Shown here piece by piece: positions 10,038 through 19,608 of a DNA stretch of 64,000 nt. The stretch is taken from positions 6,820,001 to 6,884,000 of the forward strand of contig JAZGTN010000009.1 in NCBI GenBank assembly GCA_037783415.1. Direction: 5' to 3'. Made by a program: the position numbers and the translations under genes. Every line of letters begins with the position of its first letter. The stretch's first letter is position 1. Source of the DNA: Leptasterias polaris (taxonomy: Eukaryota; Echinodermata; Asteroidea; Forcipulatida; Asteriidae). Below the pieces are notes generated by a model. The model was not told the DNA's origin, made no database searches, and worked only from the letters and a program-made list of their open reading frames with translations.

Positions 10038-11410
10038 GGCGTGTCGGGGTTGAGTGGTTAAGAGCACTTGACTCAAGCTCTGGTGTTTCTGATCAGCAGA
10101 GGGCGTGGGTTAGAGTCCCAGCAGTGGCACTTGTGTCCTTGAGCAAGATACTTTATCATACTATACTTTGTCCTTCGGATGGGACATTAAGCCGTACGTC
10201 TAGCCCCGTGTACTATAGGTTTTCTCGGTCAATTTCGGCAAATGAGCAGCCAATTTAACCACCACGCTATTCTATTTCGCGCGAAATCGAATGCTACTAA
10301 AAAGGGTCATTCGATTTCGTTTTATGACTAGTCAAATGTACTGTTGCGTCATTCGATTTAACAAAATAATCATTCAATTTAACGATTCATCAAAGCAGCA
10401 TTCAAATTCGCCGGAGATTTTTGAGGCGTGTGTTTAGTCATTCAAATTCATTTTTGGGCAGTCATTTCTGTAATTTGTGCAATCTAAAAAACGCTTTGTT
10501 AATAAGGCATATACGGTTCACTTATTTGCACTTGAGTCACTTTGTACTTCGAAGACGAGCTTTTTGCTACAGTTTTACACGCATATTTCAATAAGTTTGC
10601 AGCTTGTGGTACAACCATACCTAAACATATACGCCAAGATGTCTGGCACGCCAACAGATTGATGGTTGAGGAAGAAACAACATAAACAACAAAAACCAGG
10701 AAAAACATAAAGAAACACCCCATTCAAACACAATACAAAATTAGGCCAGTTAACCAATAAAGATCCCCCCAAAAAGAATATAGGAGAAAACAAAGAAGAA
10801 AAAACATCATGGGCCCCATGTAAAGTCTCCTGGAACCATAAATAAAGAAAATAAGGTTTGCCTGAATTAAAGTGAAGATACGAAACAGTTGCCTAATACA
10901 GATTATCTATTTATGCGTATTTCTTTAGTCGTACTTATTTGAATTCTCATTTAGCGAAATTGATTGCCTCTTTACGAAATTGAAAAAAAAATAAACCAGT
11001 AAAATCTCCAGTCGAACCAGCTTTGCTAAATTGAATGATGATTGTGCGTCACGAAAAAGAATGACGATATGCTAAATTGAACACAGTGCAAAAGGAATTT
11101 GAATGCCTCAATACGAAATTGAATGCCCGAATTCTGAATTTGAAACGCAATAACAACTGGAGAGGCAAAATAGCTTTAATTCGAACGCACGAAAATGAAA
11201 TCGGCTGCTCATTTACCGAAATTGACCGAGAAAACCTATATAATTATAGGACTGGTAGTGCATACAAAAGAACCCAGAACACTTATCGAGGAAAGGGGTT
11301 AACCCCGTTGTTTCTGGTTCACACAAAGAGTTTACAGGTTTCTCGAGATTGTGACCCCCAGTGATAAGTTCAGAGAAATCCATGGTTTCATTACAAAATT
11401 TGTATAAATA
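10038..11410 (+). mobile_element. tRNA-derived SINE split by a DNA transposon
   Basis: The 5' part (10038-10215) has an A-box-like GGTTGAGTGGTTAAGAGCAC, a B-box-like GGGTTAGAGTCCC at 10107-10119, TTGAGCAAGATACTTTA and CGGATGGGACATTAAGCCGT. The 3' part (11239-11410) resumes with GTGCATACAAAAGAACCC, one unit of the roughly 100-bp module seen at 1753 (GAGGAAAGGGGTTAACCCCG) and CATGGTTTCATTACA. The two halves join into one SINE when 10216-11238 is removed. Confidence 0.8.
10216..11238. mobile_element. Non-autonomous DNA transposon, 1023 bp, with long terminal inverted repeats
   Basis: The left end TAGGTTTTCTCGGTCAATTT (continuing CGGCAAATGAGCAGCC) is repeated inverted at the right end with about two mismatches over 41 bp. 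TA dinucleotides flank it at 10214-10215 and 11239-11240, as expected for Tc1/mariner-like insertion. Subterminal regions carry many CATTCGATTT or CATTCAAATT motifs on the left and the complement (AAATTGAATG, GAATTTGAATG) on the right. There is no transposase frame; the 95-codon frame at 11077 crosses the right end and is spurious. Confidence 0.85.
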
Positions 11411-11728
11411 ATTTATTAAAGGTTGGCAGGCCAGCGCTTTGTAGACATTTTAATACATACAAAGCTAAGTAAAGCATTGACTTTAAAACACAAGCACATG
11501 CATTTTAGTGACAAATTTGTCTAATACCGATAACAATTGCATCTCGCATAAAGATTAATATTTTGGAGTCTACTCTTCACCGAAGTGCATTATAAGCACT
11601 GTGTTCTCGCTGCTTTCCCTAGTCATGCGGTAGTTATACTGCTGCGGTAGGTTTAAAACCCACGCCCACAACACTTTAGAGCCAATCTTAATTTTTATAC
11701 CTTGTAAAAGTGTTTAAGGTTGATGAAC

Positions 11729-11826
11729 TGGAGACCTTTGGGACGCTAGATGGCAGCAGACTTATCAGGTCAATCCATTGTTCTCGTTAGTTTGCGCATG
11801 CTCAGAAATAGCGTTTCAAAGTCTCC
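11729..11826. mobile_element. GGAGAC MITE with CTCF-like motif, internally deleted copy
   Basis: The left end GGAGACCTTTGGGACGCT pairs with the right end AGCGTTTCAAAGTCTCC. ACGCTAGATGGCAG at 11743-11756, CCATTGTT and GCGCATGCTCAG are shared with the fuller copy at 26004-26143. Most of the inner right arm is missing here. Confidence 0.75.
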
Positions 11827-11849
11827 CTTTGTCTTTGTTGATATGCACT

Positions 11850-11956
11850 TAAATGTAGCCTGAGACCAAAGCCCGGGACCTCATGTAGCCCCACTGTTTC
11901 CCGAACACAGCCTAATTGTGGTTCAATCACTGTACCTGAATGTAGCACGGGAATTA
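11850..11956. repeat. Degenerate minisatellite fragment
   Basis: CACTTAAATGTAGCCTGAG, GACCTCATGTAGCCCCAC and CTGTACCTGAATGTAGCACG are spaced copies of the complement of the GGGCTACATTTAGGTACAGG unit found at 45867-46232. Confidence 0.45.
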
Positions 11957-14040
11957 CGTAGTTAAAGGGTTCGATATATATAATTATATACATGTGAATC
12001 TTTCTTTCCGGAAAACAAACAAGTTATGCCTATGCCCTATACACTTTAATTTTATTGCCCAAAACCTCTGCTAGAACAACGCATTGTTCCTTGTGTGCCC
12101 ATAGCCAGCGGCTTTCCTCCGGTACCCGACAAAATAGAAACAATCACGACAATTTAGCCGTTACTAATGTGAAAACACGCTTAGAATATTATTCCCACTT
12201 AAATTCCAAAACGAAGAAGGCAAAATAATCCTACCAGAAGTCAATCGGCAACTGATGTCCGACGCCTGATGGGCACTTCAGAGTCGGCTTTTCAACGACT
12301 GTTTCCCTCCAGATCACGAGGTGCGGAGAGAAGGAAAAGTGAAACAGTGTTTTGAAGTACGGCGATAGCCTTCAGCAAAAAATACACCACGAGATTCGCA
12401 AAAGAAATGCATTCTATAAAAAGAAGTTTGTTCTATCACTCATGAACCCCTTAGTGGCGGGCATCGACCCGCACTAAGTGTAATTAGACGTCACTTTGTC
12501 ACACAAGGCTTTCTTTTGTGTTTTCCCTCACTTTTTGTTGGTCGCTAACACAGGTGTCGAACGTCCATTTTCTTTATACCGACTGAGCCCCCCAAACAAC
12601 TCTGTGACGTCACTCTATACGGTGCAACACAATGGAAATGTTCCTTTGTGTTGACTTAATATAGAGAGGGAGACTTGTGCTGGAATTGAATTAGTCGGAA
12701 GCAGGTTGAAAAAGCAAATTCTTCGGTGAATTTGAATGATTTCTGTTATGAATTCGCTCGGGTTGGTGCCAGAGGACAGCGTATCACCTTAGCACAATTC
12801 AAAGCTACTCTGCTTTGGACAATCCCGCAGGTTACGCGTGCTTGTCAGCCGAAATTTTTTTGAAGAAGAAGTATTGAGCTTCGGGCGTGAAGTCTCTGCA
12901 GTCAGTTCCAATACTACGTGCTGAATATATTTCCTTACAACCAACTTAACTATCGGCTACATTGGAGTGTTTTACTTTCTTGATAACCTGTTTGTGTGTG
13001 TGAATAAATCTGAAGGGCCAACATTTGACTTACAAACACGGTTGGAGCCCGATCTGCTTTTCGGGGTTGGAGTGATTCAAAAGGTAGGTAATGATTATAT
13101 TTTTGGCAATGTGCGATGATCAGAAACCATGCAAGCCACTTTTGAAAGGATTTCTTACTTATTATTAGATGAATCAAGAGTAATCAACGTTTCGCCTCAC
13201 GGCTTCAAGGGTATGTTGTTATTCGTATAATCATTTTCACCAGATTTTATATGAAGTGATCTTGTGGATAAGCAGTGTGTTGTAATAGCTGATTCAATGA
13301 GAATTGTAAACCGAAAGTTTTATGGCGTTATTGACTACTTTTTCGCAGTACAAAACCCATTGGGCGCATGAAACGAATCTGTCGTATCCAGATTGACTTC
13401 GTTCATAGGGTCGAATGCTTTACCATTGAGCGTTTAGTCCCTTTATATATGAGTTGGTGAATCGGTGAATCGTCAATTGTAGTAATGTTATACTTAAATG
13501 AACACGGAGCTGTTGTGCCTGAATGTGTTTTCTTATGTTTCATGTTGGTCAATAAATGATCCCGGATGGTTGGAAAAACAGCAATCATCAGATCAGGTTT
13601 TGATTGGTCTAGGAAGGAGGCACGCCAGCTCTACTAAGACACCCCTGAATGAGATACATGTCCTCCCACAATGACCACCCCTCCGTCGGGCATCAACATG
13701 GAACATTTCCTGGAGATTTGTGTCTTGTTAGTTTCGCACGTTTTGTCTCGTACCCTTCTCTTGCCTCTCTTTCTAAATGTGGAAACTATTTGAGGTTGTC
13801 CCTGAAAATATTTACGGCTGCATTAATACAAAAAAAAAAAAGTCTGTCTAATCTGTATTTAGTGTATAGAAAAATTCACAAAAGATTGTGCCTGGCAAAA
13901 TGAAATGTGGAAATGAGTATAAATGTGAGTTGAGAATGTTTTTTTAATGCTCTACGTAACTCCATCTTGTTTGAATCCTTCTGTCATTTCCCTGGAGATG
14001 TAAGGGATTATGTTGGTACTGAAGCCAGTTATTCGGGATA
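11957..14040. other. No gene seen
   Basis: Unique-looking DNA with one perfect TGACGTCA at 12605-12612. The frames at 12950-13177, 13403-13588 and 13649-13903 have no recognisable domains. I cannot exclude a short exon, but nothing supports one. Confidence 0.5.
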
Positions 14041-14130
14041 GTGTCGGTTATAAATGCACCTGTATTTCACATCTGTGGACCCTGGTTCGAAACCAAACAG
14101 GGACCAGAGCCTGAAGTTTTTTCCAGTCTT
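14041..14130 (+). mobile_element. SINE fragment
   Basis: ATTTCACATCTGTGGACCCT, GGTTCGAAACC and CAGGGACCAGAGCCTGAAG match the B-box side of the SINE at 14734 (CACCTCTGTGGACCTCGGTT). The A-box side and the tail are not recognisable. The 152-codon frame that starts here runs from SINE sequence into AT-rich DNA and is probably chance. Confidence 0.6.
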
Positions 14131-14465
14131 TGTTTCATTTTACGATGGATTTTCTATTCGGCCTTTTTTGTCAATGCACTTTATTTTAATTTTTTTATTT
14201 TTGCCTTTATATCTCTTTTCTACCTTTGCATTGATCATTCTATTCTACATTTAGAAACCAAGTCTATTCGTGTTTTAATTGATTGCATTCAGAAAAAATG
14301 CGCGCATACGAAACGGCTTTTACGATGCGCCGACTTGCACTTACTTCTGATCAAATTTATTCTTCCAAATGCCCCGGTTTATAGTATTATCAAAGCACGT
14401 TGTATTAAATTGTCTTTGAATAGAAGAGATTGTTACATTGTGATCTTCTATTCTATTAGTACGTG

Positions 14466-14642
14466 TATAGACCTTATGCATATGACGTCATTTGAGTAGG
14501 GCGCCCTCACCTAGAGGTCAAAAGGAAGATGCTCATTGGCCAGTCTTGTGCGCCGCGCGTACAAATCAGCGCGTTTCCATTGTTTCATCATCAGTTTACC
14601 TCTAAGATGGCGGCTTGGTGACGTCTATGCATAAGGTCTATT
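14466..14642. mobile_element. Promoter-like MITE (CRE/CCAAT/YY1 family), copy 1
   Basis: Ends TAGACCTTATGCATATGACG and GACGTCTATGCATAAGGTCTA-type are inverted repeats. The inside holds TGACGTCA (14483-14490), TAGAGGTCA, CATTGGCCA (CCAAT complement), TGCGCCGCGCG and AAGATGGCGGC, a YY1-type site. Copies lie at 16757, 19449, 28709 (split) and 44398. No coding capacity. Confidence 0.8.
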
Positions 14643-14733
14643 GTATCTGATTGGGATGTTTTGTATCTTGCCAAGTGGTTACATTGGCTTTCGCCGTTCT
14701 TGTGTCTCATATCAAGGAAATTTTTAGCATTCA

Positions 14734-14955
14734 GGCTGGCTCAGTGGTCTCTATCCCAGCCTTTCACCTCTGTGGACCTCGGTTCGAATCTCACTTCAGA
14801 CCGGAGCCTTGCATGTGGATTGGGTTTTCAGTCCTTATTGCATGGTTTCAGTCCGTACGTGATTGCGTAGGTTTTCAGCTCAAACCTGATGGATCTGTTT
14901 TCCCCAGTTGCTGTTACCCTCCCATCTCTAAACATTTTAATTTCTTCAGTAGCAT
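14734..14955 (+). mobile_element. tRNA-derived SINE, second type
   Basis: An A-box-like TGGCTCAGTGGTCT and the B box GGTTCGAATCTC (14781-14792) are separated by CCAGCCTTTCACCTCTGTGG. The body has GCATGTGGATTGGGTTTTCA, AGTCCGTACGTGATTGCGTA and GGTTTTCAGC. The body differs from that of the SINEs at 669 and 16351, so this is a distinct family. Confidence 0.75.
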
Positions 14956-15416
14956 AATAAATTCGTAACATGTTTATGCAGTAGCAATGTATTATAAGTA
15001 TTAAACTGGGTCACTTATTGCATAGACATTCTTCAAACGAACCAGTAACTGTCAAGCACCAGTCAAAAACAATCAGGTGAAAGATATGCACATCCATAAC
15101 TCTGTCAACAGTAACAACCTAAAACTGATGACAGTGTAGACTCTAAAGTAATCCTTGTTTGATGAGAGCAATGAAGCGAAGACTAACATGAAACACGTCC
15201 TTCAAAAACAAGAGGTGAATATTGAACGGTTTTACCATTCACTTCAACAGGAAAGTCGCCTCGTGCGTCTCACTTCGGGACAAAAATAACTTCTCTTTGT
15301 GTTTTATGATATATCCATTCCGTTTTCGCATTGACCATTTGTGTTCTGCCGTTTATTTCTCGGCATTTTGCTGTTGTCTGGGAAGGTTTGACATCCGATT
15401 TTGCAGAGATTTTTGT
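14956..15416. other. No gene seen
   Basis: Unique-looking AT-rich sequence with no recognisable coding or repeat feature. Confidence 0.5.
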
Positions 15417-15563
15417 CATGGGGCCTTTCTCAAACCTCGGCTCCGGCTCCAGGCTCCGTCTGATGTTTGAACCACCGCGTGCAAATACACGCTGTAGCAA
15501 AACAAATTAATGGAGCCCAAGCCGGAGACGGAGCCCAAGCCGAGGTTTGAGAAAGGCTCATGG
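15417..15563. mobile_element. MITE with CATGG target-site duplication
   Basis: CATGG occurs at 15417-15421 and 15559-15563. Between them, GGCCTTTCTCAAACCTCGGC pairs with GCCGAGGTTTGAGAAAGGCT. Inner arms CTCCGGCTCC and GGAGCCCAAGC extend the hairpin. The spacer is about 60 bp with no coding potential. Confidence 0.85.
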
Positions 15564-16350
15564 AGTTGACATCAGTCTTGAAACTGAGGCTGAAGGGAAA
15601 AATCTGGTACCTTTTTCATCCGCTGCAAGCGAAAGCCATCTTTGAACAACGGAGAAACGCACCTGCGCAAAATACGCGTCTACCATTTCTACCAATTTGG
15701 GAGTCAATTCCTTTGTGTACATTTTGACTCACAAAATGGCGGACAGGATAGGCGCGTGTAAAATGCGCTGCGCGCTGACAAGGGGTACAATATTGTGCAT
15801 GCAGGGATTTCCCCCAAAATGACTATTGTATGATGTAGAACAAAACAGGACATTGAAACTGTCAACTGCAGGTAGTTAGGCACGTATAATTATGCATGCA
15901 AAGTACAAATATAATGGATACACGTTTCATTGGGATCGTGTTCCTGACTGCACTGCTACATTCTTTGCATCAATTGCTAGACTTTTATTAAGACTGTGTT
16001 TTGTATGCAAGAGATTCACTGTTGATTTTGTCCCCTGCTGACGACAGTAGCTATCCACTTTGTGACTCCATTTCCCAACCCATTCTATGTCTGTATCTGT
16101 AGGGTTTTATCGCAGTATCGTTGAACTAGACCACGTGCTAATAGTGCAGAGACACCTTTCTGACTCTGAAGTGTTTAAATGGCACACCAAGGCCACTGTA
16201 GCCTAACCCTGATCTAATTACGTGTAGATCATACCGATGCTACGATCTTTGTCTCAACTATACGTCCTTAAATGTATCAGAAAGGGAGTAATCACTGTAC
16301 GTAACTAGACTGTATCGTCTATATGCAGAGAAATGCTCCATCTCAAATGT
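15564..16350. other. No gene seen
   Basis: Contains AAAATGGCGGACAGG at about 15735 and a GCGCTGCGCGC stretch near 15768, a small CpG-richer patch, but no frame or repeat that I recognise. Confidence 0.45.
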
Positions 16351-16705
16351 AATACTAATAATAATACAATAATAACTAGTTCTAATATAGCGCATTTTAC
16401 AATAACTTCTCAATCGCTTTACCTTTGCGCCCTGGTCATTGGGCCAAAAACATTCCTTAAATCTTTCTCAGCTCCCTGGGGAGCATACAACTCGAGCTGC
16501 CGTGGCGCTCGGGAGCTTTTTCATACACAATATCAACCTCTAACCTTGCAGGTACCCATTTATACCCCTGGGTGAAGAGAAGCAATTATAGTAAAGTATC
16601 TTGCTCAAGGACATAAGTGTCATGACCGGGATTCGAACCCACACCCCGATGACTTAACCACCAGAACTTGGAATTTGATGCTCTAAACCGCTCGGCCATA
16701 AGACC
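16351..16705 (-). mobile_element. tRNA-Leu/Ser-like SINE with ATT tail
   Basis: On the minus strand the head starts near 16705 (TATGGCCGAGCGGTTTAGAG). The B box GGGTTCGAATCCC lies at 16627-16640. The body has TTGAGCAAGATACTTTACTA, CACCCAGGGGTATAAATGGG, CTCCCCAGGGAGCTGAGAAA and TTGGCCCAATGACCAGGGCG, then GCGCTATATTAGAACTAGTT and a degenerate (ATT)n tail. A near-identical design lies at 41983-42332, and a disrupted copy at 60506-60990. Confidence 0.85.
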
Positions 16706-16756
16706 CCTAAATGTAATGATTTTTAAGGATTTATGCCTACTGGAACCAACTACATC

Positions 16757-16941
16757 AATACCCTTAATGTACGTGACGTCATTTGAGTAGTGCGCTCTCG
16801 GATAGAGGTTAAACGACCTCAAGGTAGCTCATTGTCTTTTGTGCGCCGCGCGTGTATAGTTTTGCGAAAATTGTGCACTGCTTCGTCTTTGTTTTACCAC
16901 TAAAATGGCAGCGTGATGACGTCATGCATATCTTGTAGACA
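16757..16941. mobile_element. Promoter-like MITE, copy 2
   Basis: TGACGTCATTTGAGTAGTGC on the left, GCTCATTG, TGTGCGCCGCGCGTG, AAAATGGCAGCGTGATGACG and ATGCATATCTTGTAGAC on the right. TGACGTCA is present at both ends (16774-16781 and 16917-16924), one in each arm. Confidence 0.75.
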
Positions 16942-17175
16942 GTGCGCGTTCGAATAATTATTTTGGGGAACATTAGGTTCCAAGGTACAATGCTTATTAA
17001 AACGCGTGAATGAAACAAAAACACTCACTTTGCGGTACCGCACAGTGTTTGATAGTCGCGACATCTATCTCAATGTTGTCAGAGTATAGTTCTTTCTAAG
17101 GACCATGCAAGTCTTGCGCGTATCCGATAATTTTGGGGACAACTTTGGTCCACGTTTACATTACTTAATCACGTG
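16938..17175 (+). repeat. ATTTTGGGGAC family, two tandem copies
   Basis: GCGCGTTCGAATAATTATTT then GGGGAACATTAGGTTCC at 16943, and GCGCGTATCCGATAATTTTG then GGACAACTTTGGTCC at 17116, are followed in both cases by an ACATT-type block and CGTGAA(T/G)GAAAC. The copies are about 165 bp apart. A third member is at 7783. Confidence 0.6.
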
Positions 17176-17859
17176 AAGGAAACAAACTCGCACACTTTAA
17201 CGGGTCCCGATGCTCGAATACGCGCGAGAATCACTCAATCTATGCATGCTTAAGTAAGGTAGGCGTAGCTGTAAATAATTTCATCCGCACCTTTCAGGGG
17301 ATACAATGAGTATAATCAATACAAGGTCAAGGGTTAAACTGTGCCAATCTCTGGACCGGTATGTCAAACATTGTTCGTGAGCCCAGCAGCACGAAGACAC
17401 GTCTCTGTAATAGGCGACATCGCTCATTGAGAACGTTTGAGTCCCATGTTTATGAAGACAGAAACTTCAATCTTGCTCTGATCATCGTCGTGTGTAGCCT
17501 TGAGCTCGAGACGTTTCTAGGCCGCTCATAACGGCACACGGTTGTTCTTTTATCAGTTTTAATATCAGTTTTAAAGAGGAAAGTGCATGCATCACGGGTA
17601 CTTTGCCTTCAACTTTTAAGACGTGCCGTCAAAAGGTACAAACGTCTCATTTTGTACTCTTTCACGATCATTAGAAACGAGGACGAACGTGTTCTTTTTA
17701 TATCTTATTGTGTTTAGATTTTATTTTGAATTTATTAAATGATTTTTCTAAAATGACTTCAAAATTCACTTCATTTTAAGTAAAGTCATAATGCCTGCAA
17801 GTCATTCCGGTTGGGTTTAATAATTGAAGTCGTACACCGTACACCACAGTTACTATGAG
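17176..17859. other. No gene seen
   Basis: Unique-looking sequence. No frame over 60 codons and no repeat family recognised. Confidence 0.5.
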
Positions 17860-18089
17860 TATAGATAGTTCCCAGTAGACGCCATCGTTACGGGCAAATC
17901 GCATTTTGGCTTGCAGGCGCGTCAAGCGCTCAAATTATTAACGCAGCCGCGTCATTCACAAACCAATCATGCAATGAGTTTGGTGAAATGTGCGCGTGCT
18001 GCACGCCGTTCTCACGCGTAACGCATGACTGTGTGTTCCAAACTGCCCGTAAAGATGGCCGACTTACGTCATACTGCAACCTATCTATA
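17860..18089. mobile_element. 230-bp MITE with YY1/CRE-like ends, copy 1
   Basis: Starts TATAGATAGTTCCCAGTAGA and ends CTGCAACCTATCTATA. CGCCATCGTTACGGGCAA on the left is the near-complement of TGCCCGTAAAGATGGCCG on the right. Copy 2 at 58445-58674 differs at only about five positions by eye. The inside holds AACCAATCATGCAAT (CCAAT) and several CGCGT blocks. No open frame. Confidence 0.85.
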
Positions 18090-19448
18090 CAAAGTATGTG
18101 GGATGATGTACACTACACGAAGAACACACACTGTATTTCAATACCAAAAGAAGAGGAGTGAAAATTGCACAAAAACAGAAAAAAATACATCAAAATAAAC
18201 ATCTCTTTCGGGATTATGGCCCCGGGATTCCGGGAAATGGATGGTTTTAAAAGAATTGGATTTAAAGTGCGGTTCCGCTTTAGTTTGACGCAGATTTCGT
18301 GTCAGTTAACTGCTGAATGCCGGGACTTTTGACGAGATTCCCGATGAATGGGCAAACGGAAAAGTATGAACCATAACGAGAAAACATAATTCCAAGTTTT
18401 GGAAGGTCTTTGCTTAAGTACGTATCAGTGATGGATAGAATGCCTGCATTAGAGACAGCTGTTTTTGTACCACATTTGAGACCAAGGCGGGCTTTTAACA
18501 AAATGTTGGTTTATTTATTTGTTTATTTTATTTTATTTTAATTTTTTGGAAAATAGAATATTACTAGCAGAGGCCGTCCAGGGAAAAGCAAAGGTCGAAC
18601 AACTCTCATTAAAAAAGATTCGCCCTTACAGACCCTGCTCATTTAAAATAAACATTTATATCAAATAATACACAGATATGTAAAAATTTTATTTTTGGGG
18701 AAAATATGTTTATTATTCATTTTGATCCATACTTTAAGCCATGTCAGCATTTAGCTGCATGCTACGTTGGAGGTTCGATTAAGGTTGGTCTGTATTCCTG
18801 ATCTAGGTTAATGGAACATTGGCCTAACCTTGAATCCTTTCTGGATTTGAAATTGCATTATTGAATTATAATTTTTTTAATTTATCAGGGCTAGAAAATA
18901 TAAGGGTAGTTAAGATTTCACTCGTATTCAAATACAAAGTGAATTTTTATATAAAATTTTGAAACACGAGAGCGATGTTTTTCGCTTCCGTGTTTACTTA
19001 GCTTTTAATTATTAACATGGAATACAAATCTTAAAATCCATCTTAATACAAATACAAAAAAATAATAAATACTTTGTGCTAGTTCGTGTGTTACGACGAA
19101 AGCAAACATTTTGTTTTATTGATCGTCTGGTGGTTTAGACTTCACGCCTTCCTTAAGCGTGTTGTAAACATCAGATGCAATTTATGATGCCGCATCTGGC
19201 GTTACAACACACTTGATTTTTTTAAATTTATTGTAGACTACGTGTACATTATGTCAAGTCTCCTTAAACGGCAAAAACCGGAAGAAAATACCGACTACGT
19301 CATTTGAGTAATTATGCCTTTCTTCATTTATTTTATAGACATTAACTGTTTAACAACATTTTTTTCGAAAAACATGAACTCTTCTTGTGAAATTGGCTTA
19401 CGATTTATTTTAGGGATTTGTTTGCCGTTTGTCGGGTGTCAAGTATTC
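18090..19448. other. No gene seen; one hairpin
   Basis: AT-rich DNA with only chance frames such as 18280-18501 on the minus strand. A hairpin at 19159-19210 is noted separately. Confidence 0.5.
19159..19210. repeat. Imperfect 19-bp-stem hairpin
   Basis: GTGTTGTAAACATCAGATGC pairs with GCATCTGGCGTTACAACAC across a 13-bp loop. It has no flanking T-run typical of a terminator and no wider repeat context here. Confidence 0.55.
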
Positions 19449-19608
19449 GTAGACCCCTTGCATATGACGTCACAAGCTCGAACAGCGCCCCCACTGAGGT
19501 CAACGGAAGACCTATCATTGGCTGAGAGTTGTGCGTGCGCGTACGCGCTTGCATTATTTTTTCCTTTGTTTGACCTCAGCGATGGCAGCTTATGCAAGGG
19601 GGGGTCTA
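19449..19608. mobile_element. Promoter-like MITE, copy 3
   Basis: Left end TAGACCCCTTGCATATGACG and right end CTTATGCAAGGGGGGGTCTA are inverted repeats. Internal CATTGGCT, TGCGTGCGCGTACGCGC and GCGATGGCAGC keep the order seen in copy 1. TGACGTCA is at 19465-19472. Confidence 0.8.

Noticed and set aside
14041..14499. 152-codon ORF as a membrane protein
   Set aside because: It starts in a SINE fragment and continues into T-rich DNA that gives Phe/Leu/Ile runs. It ends in a MITE.
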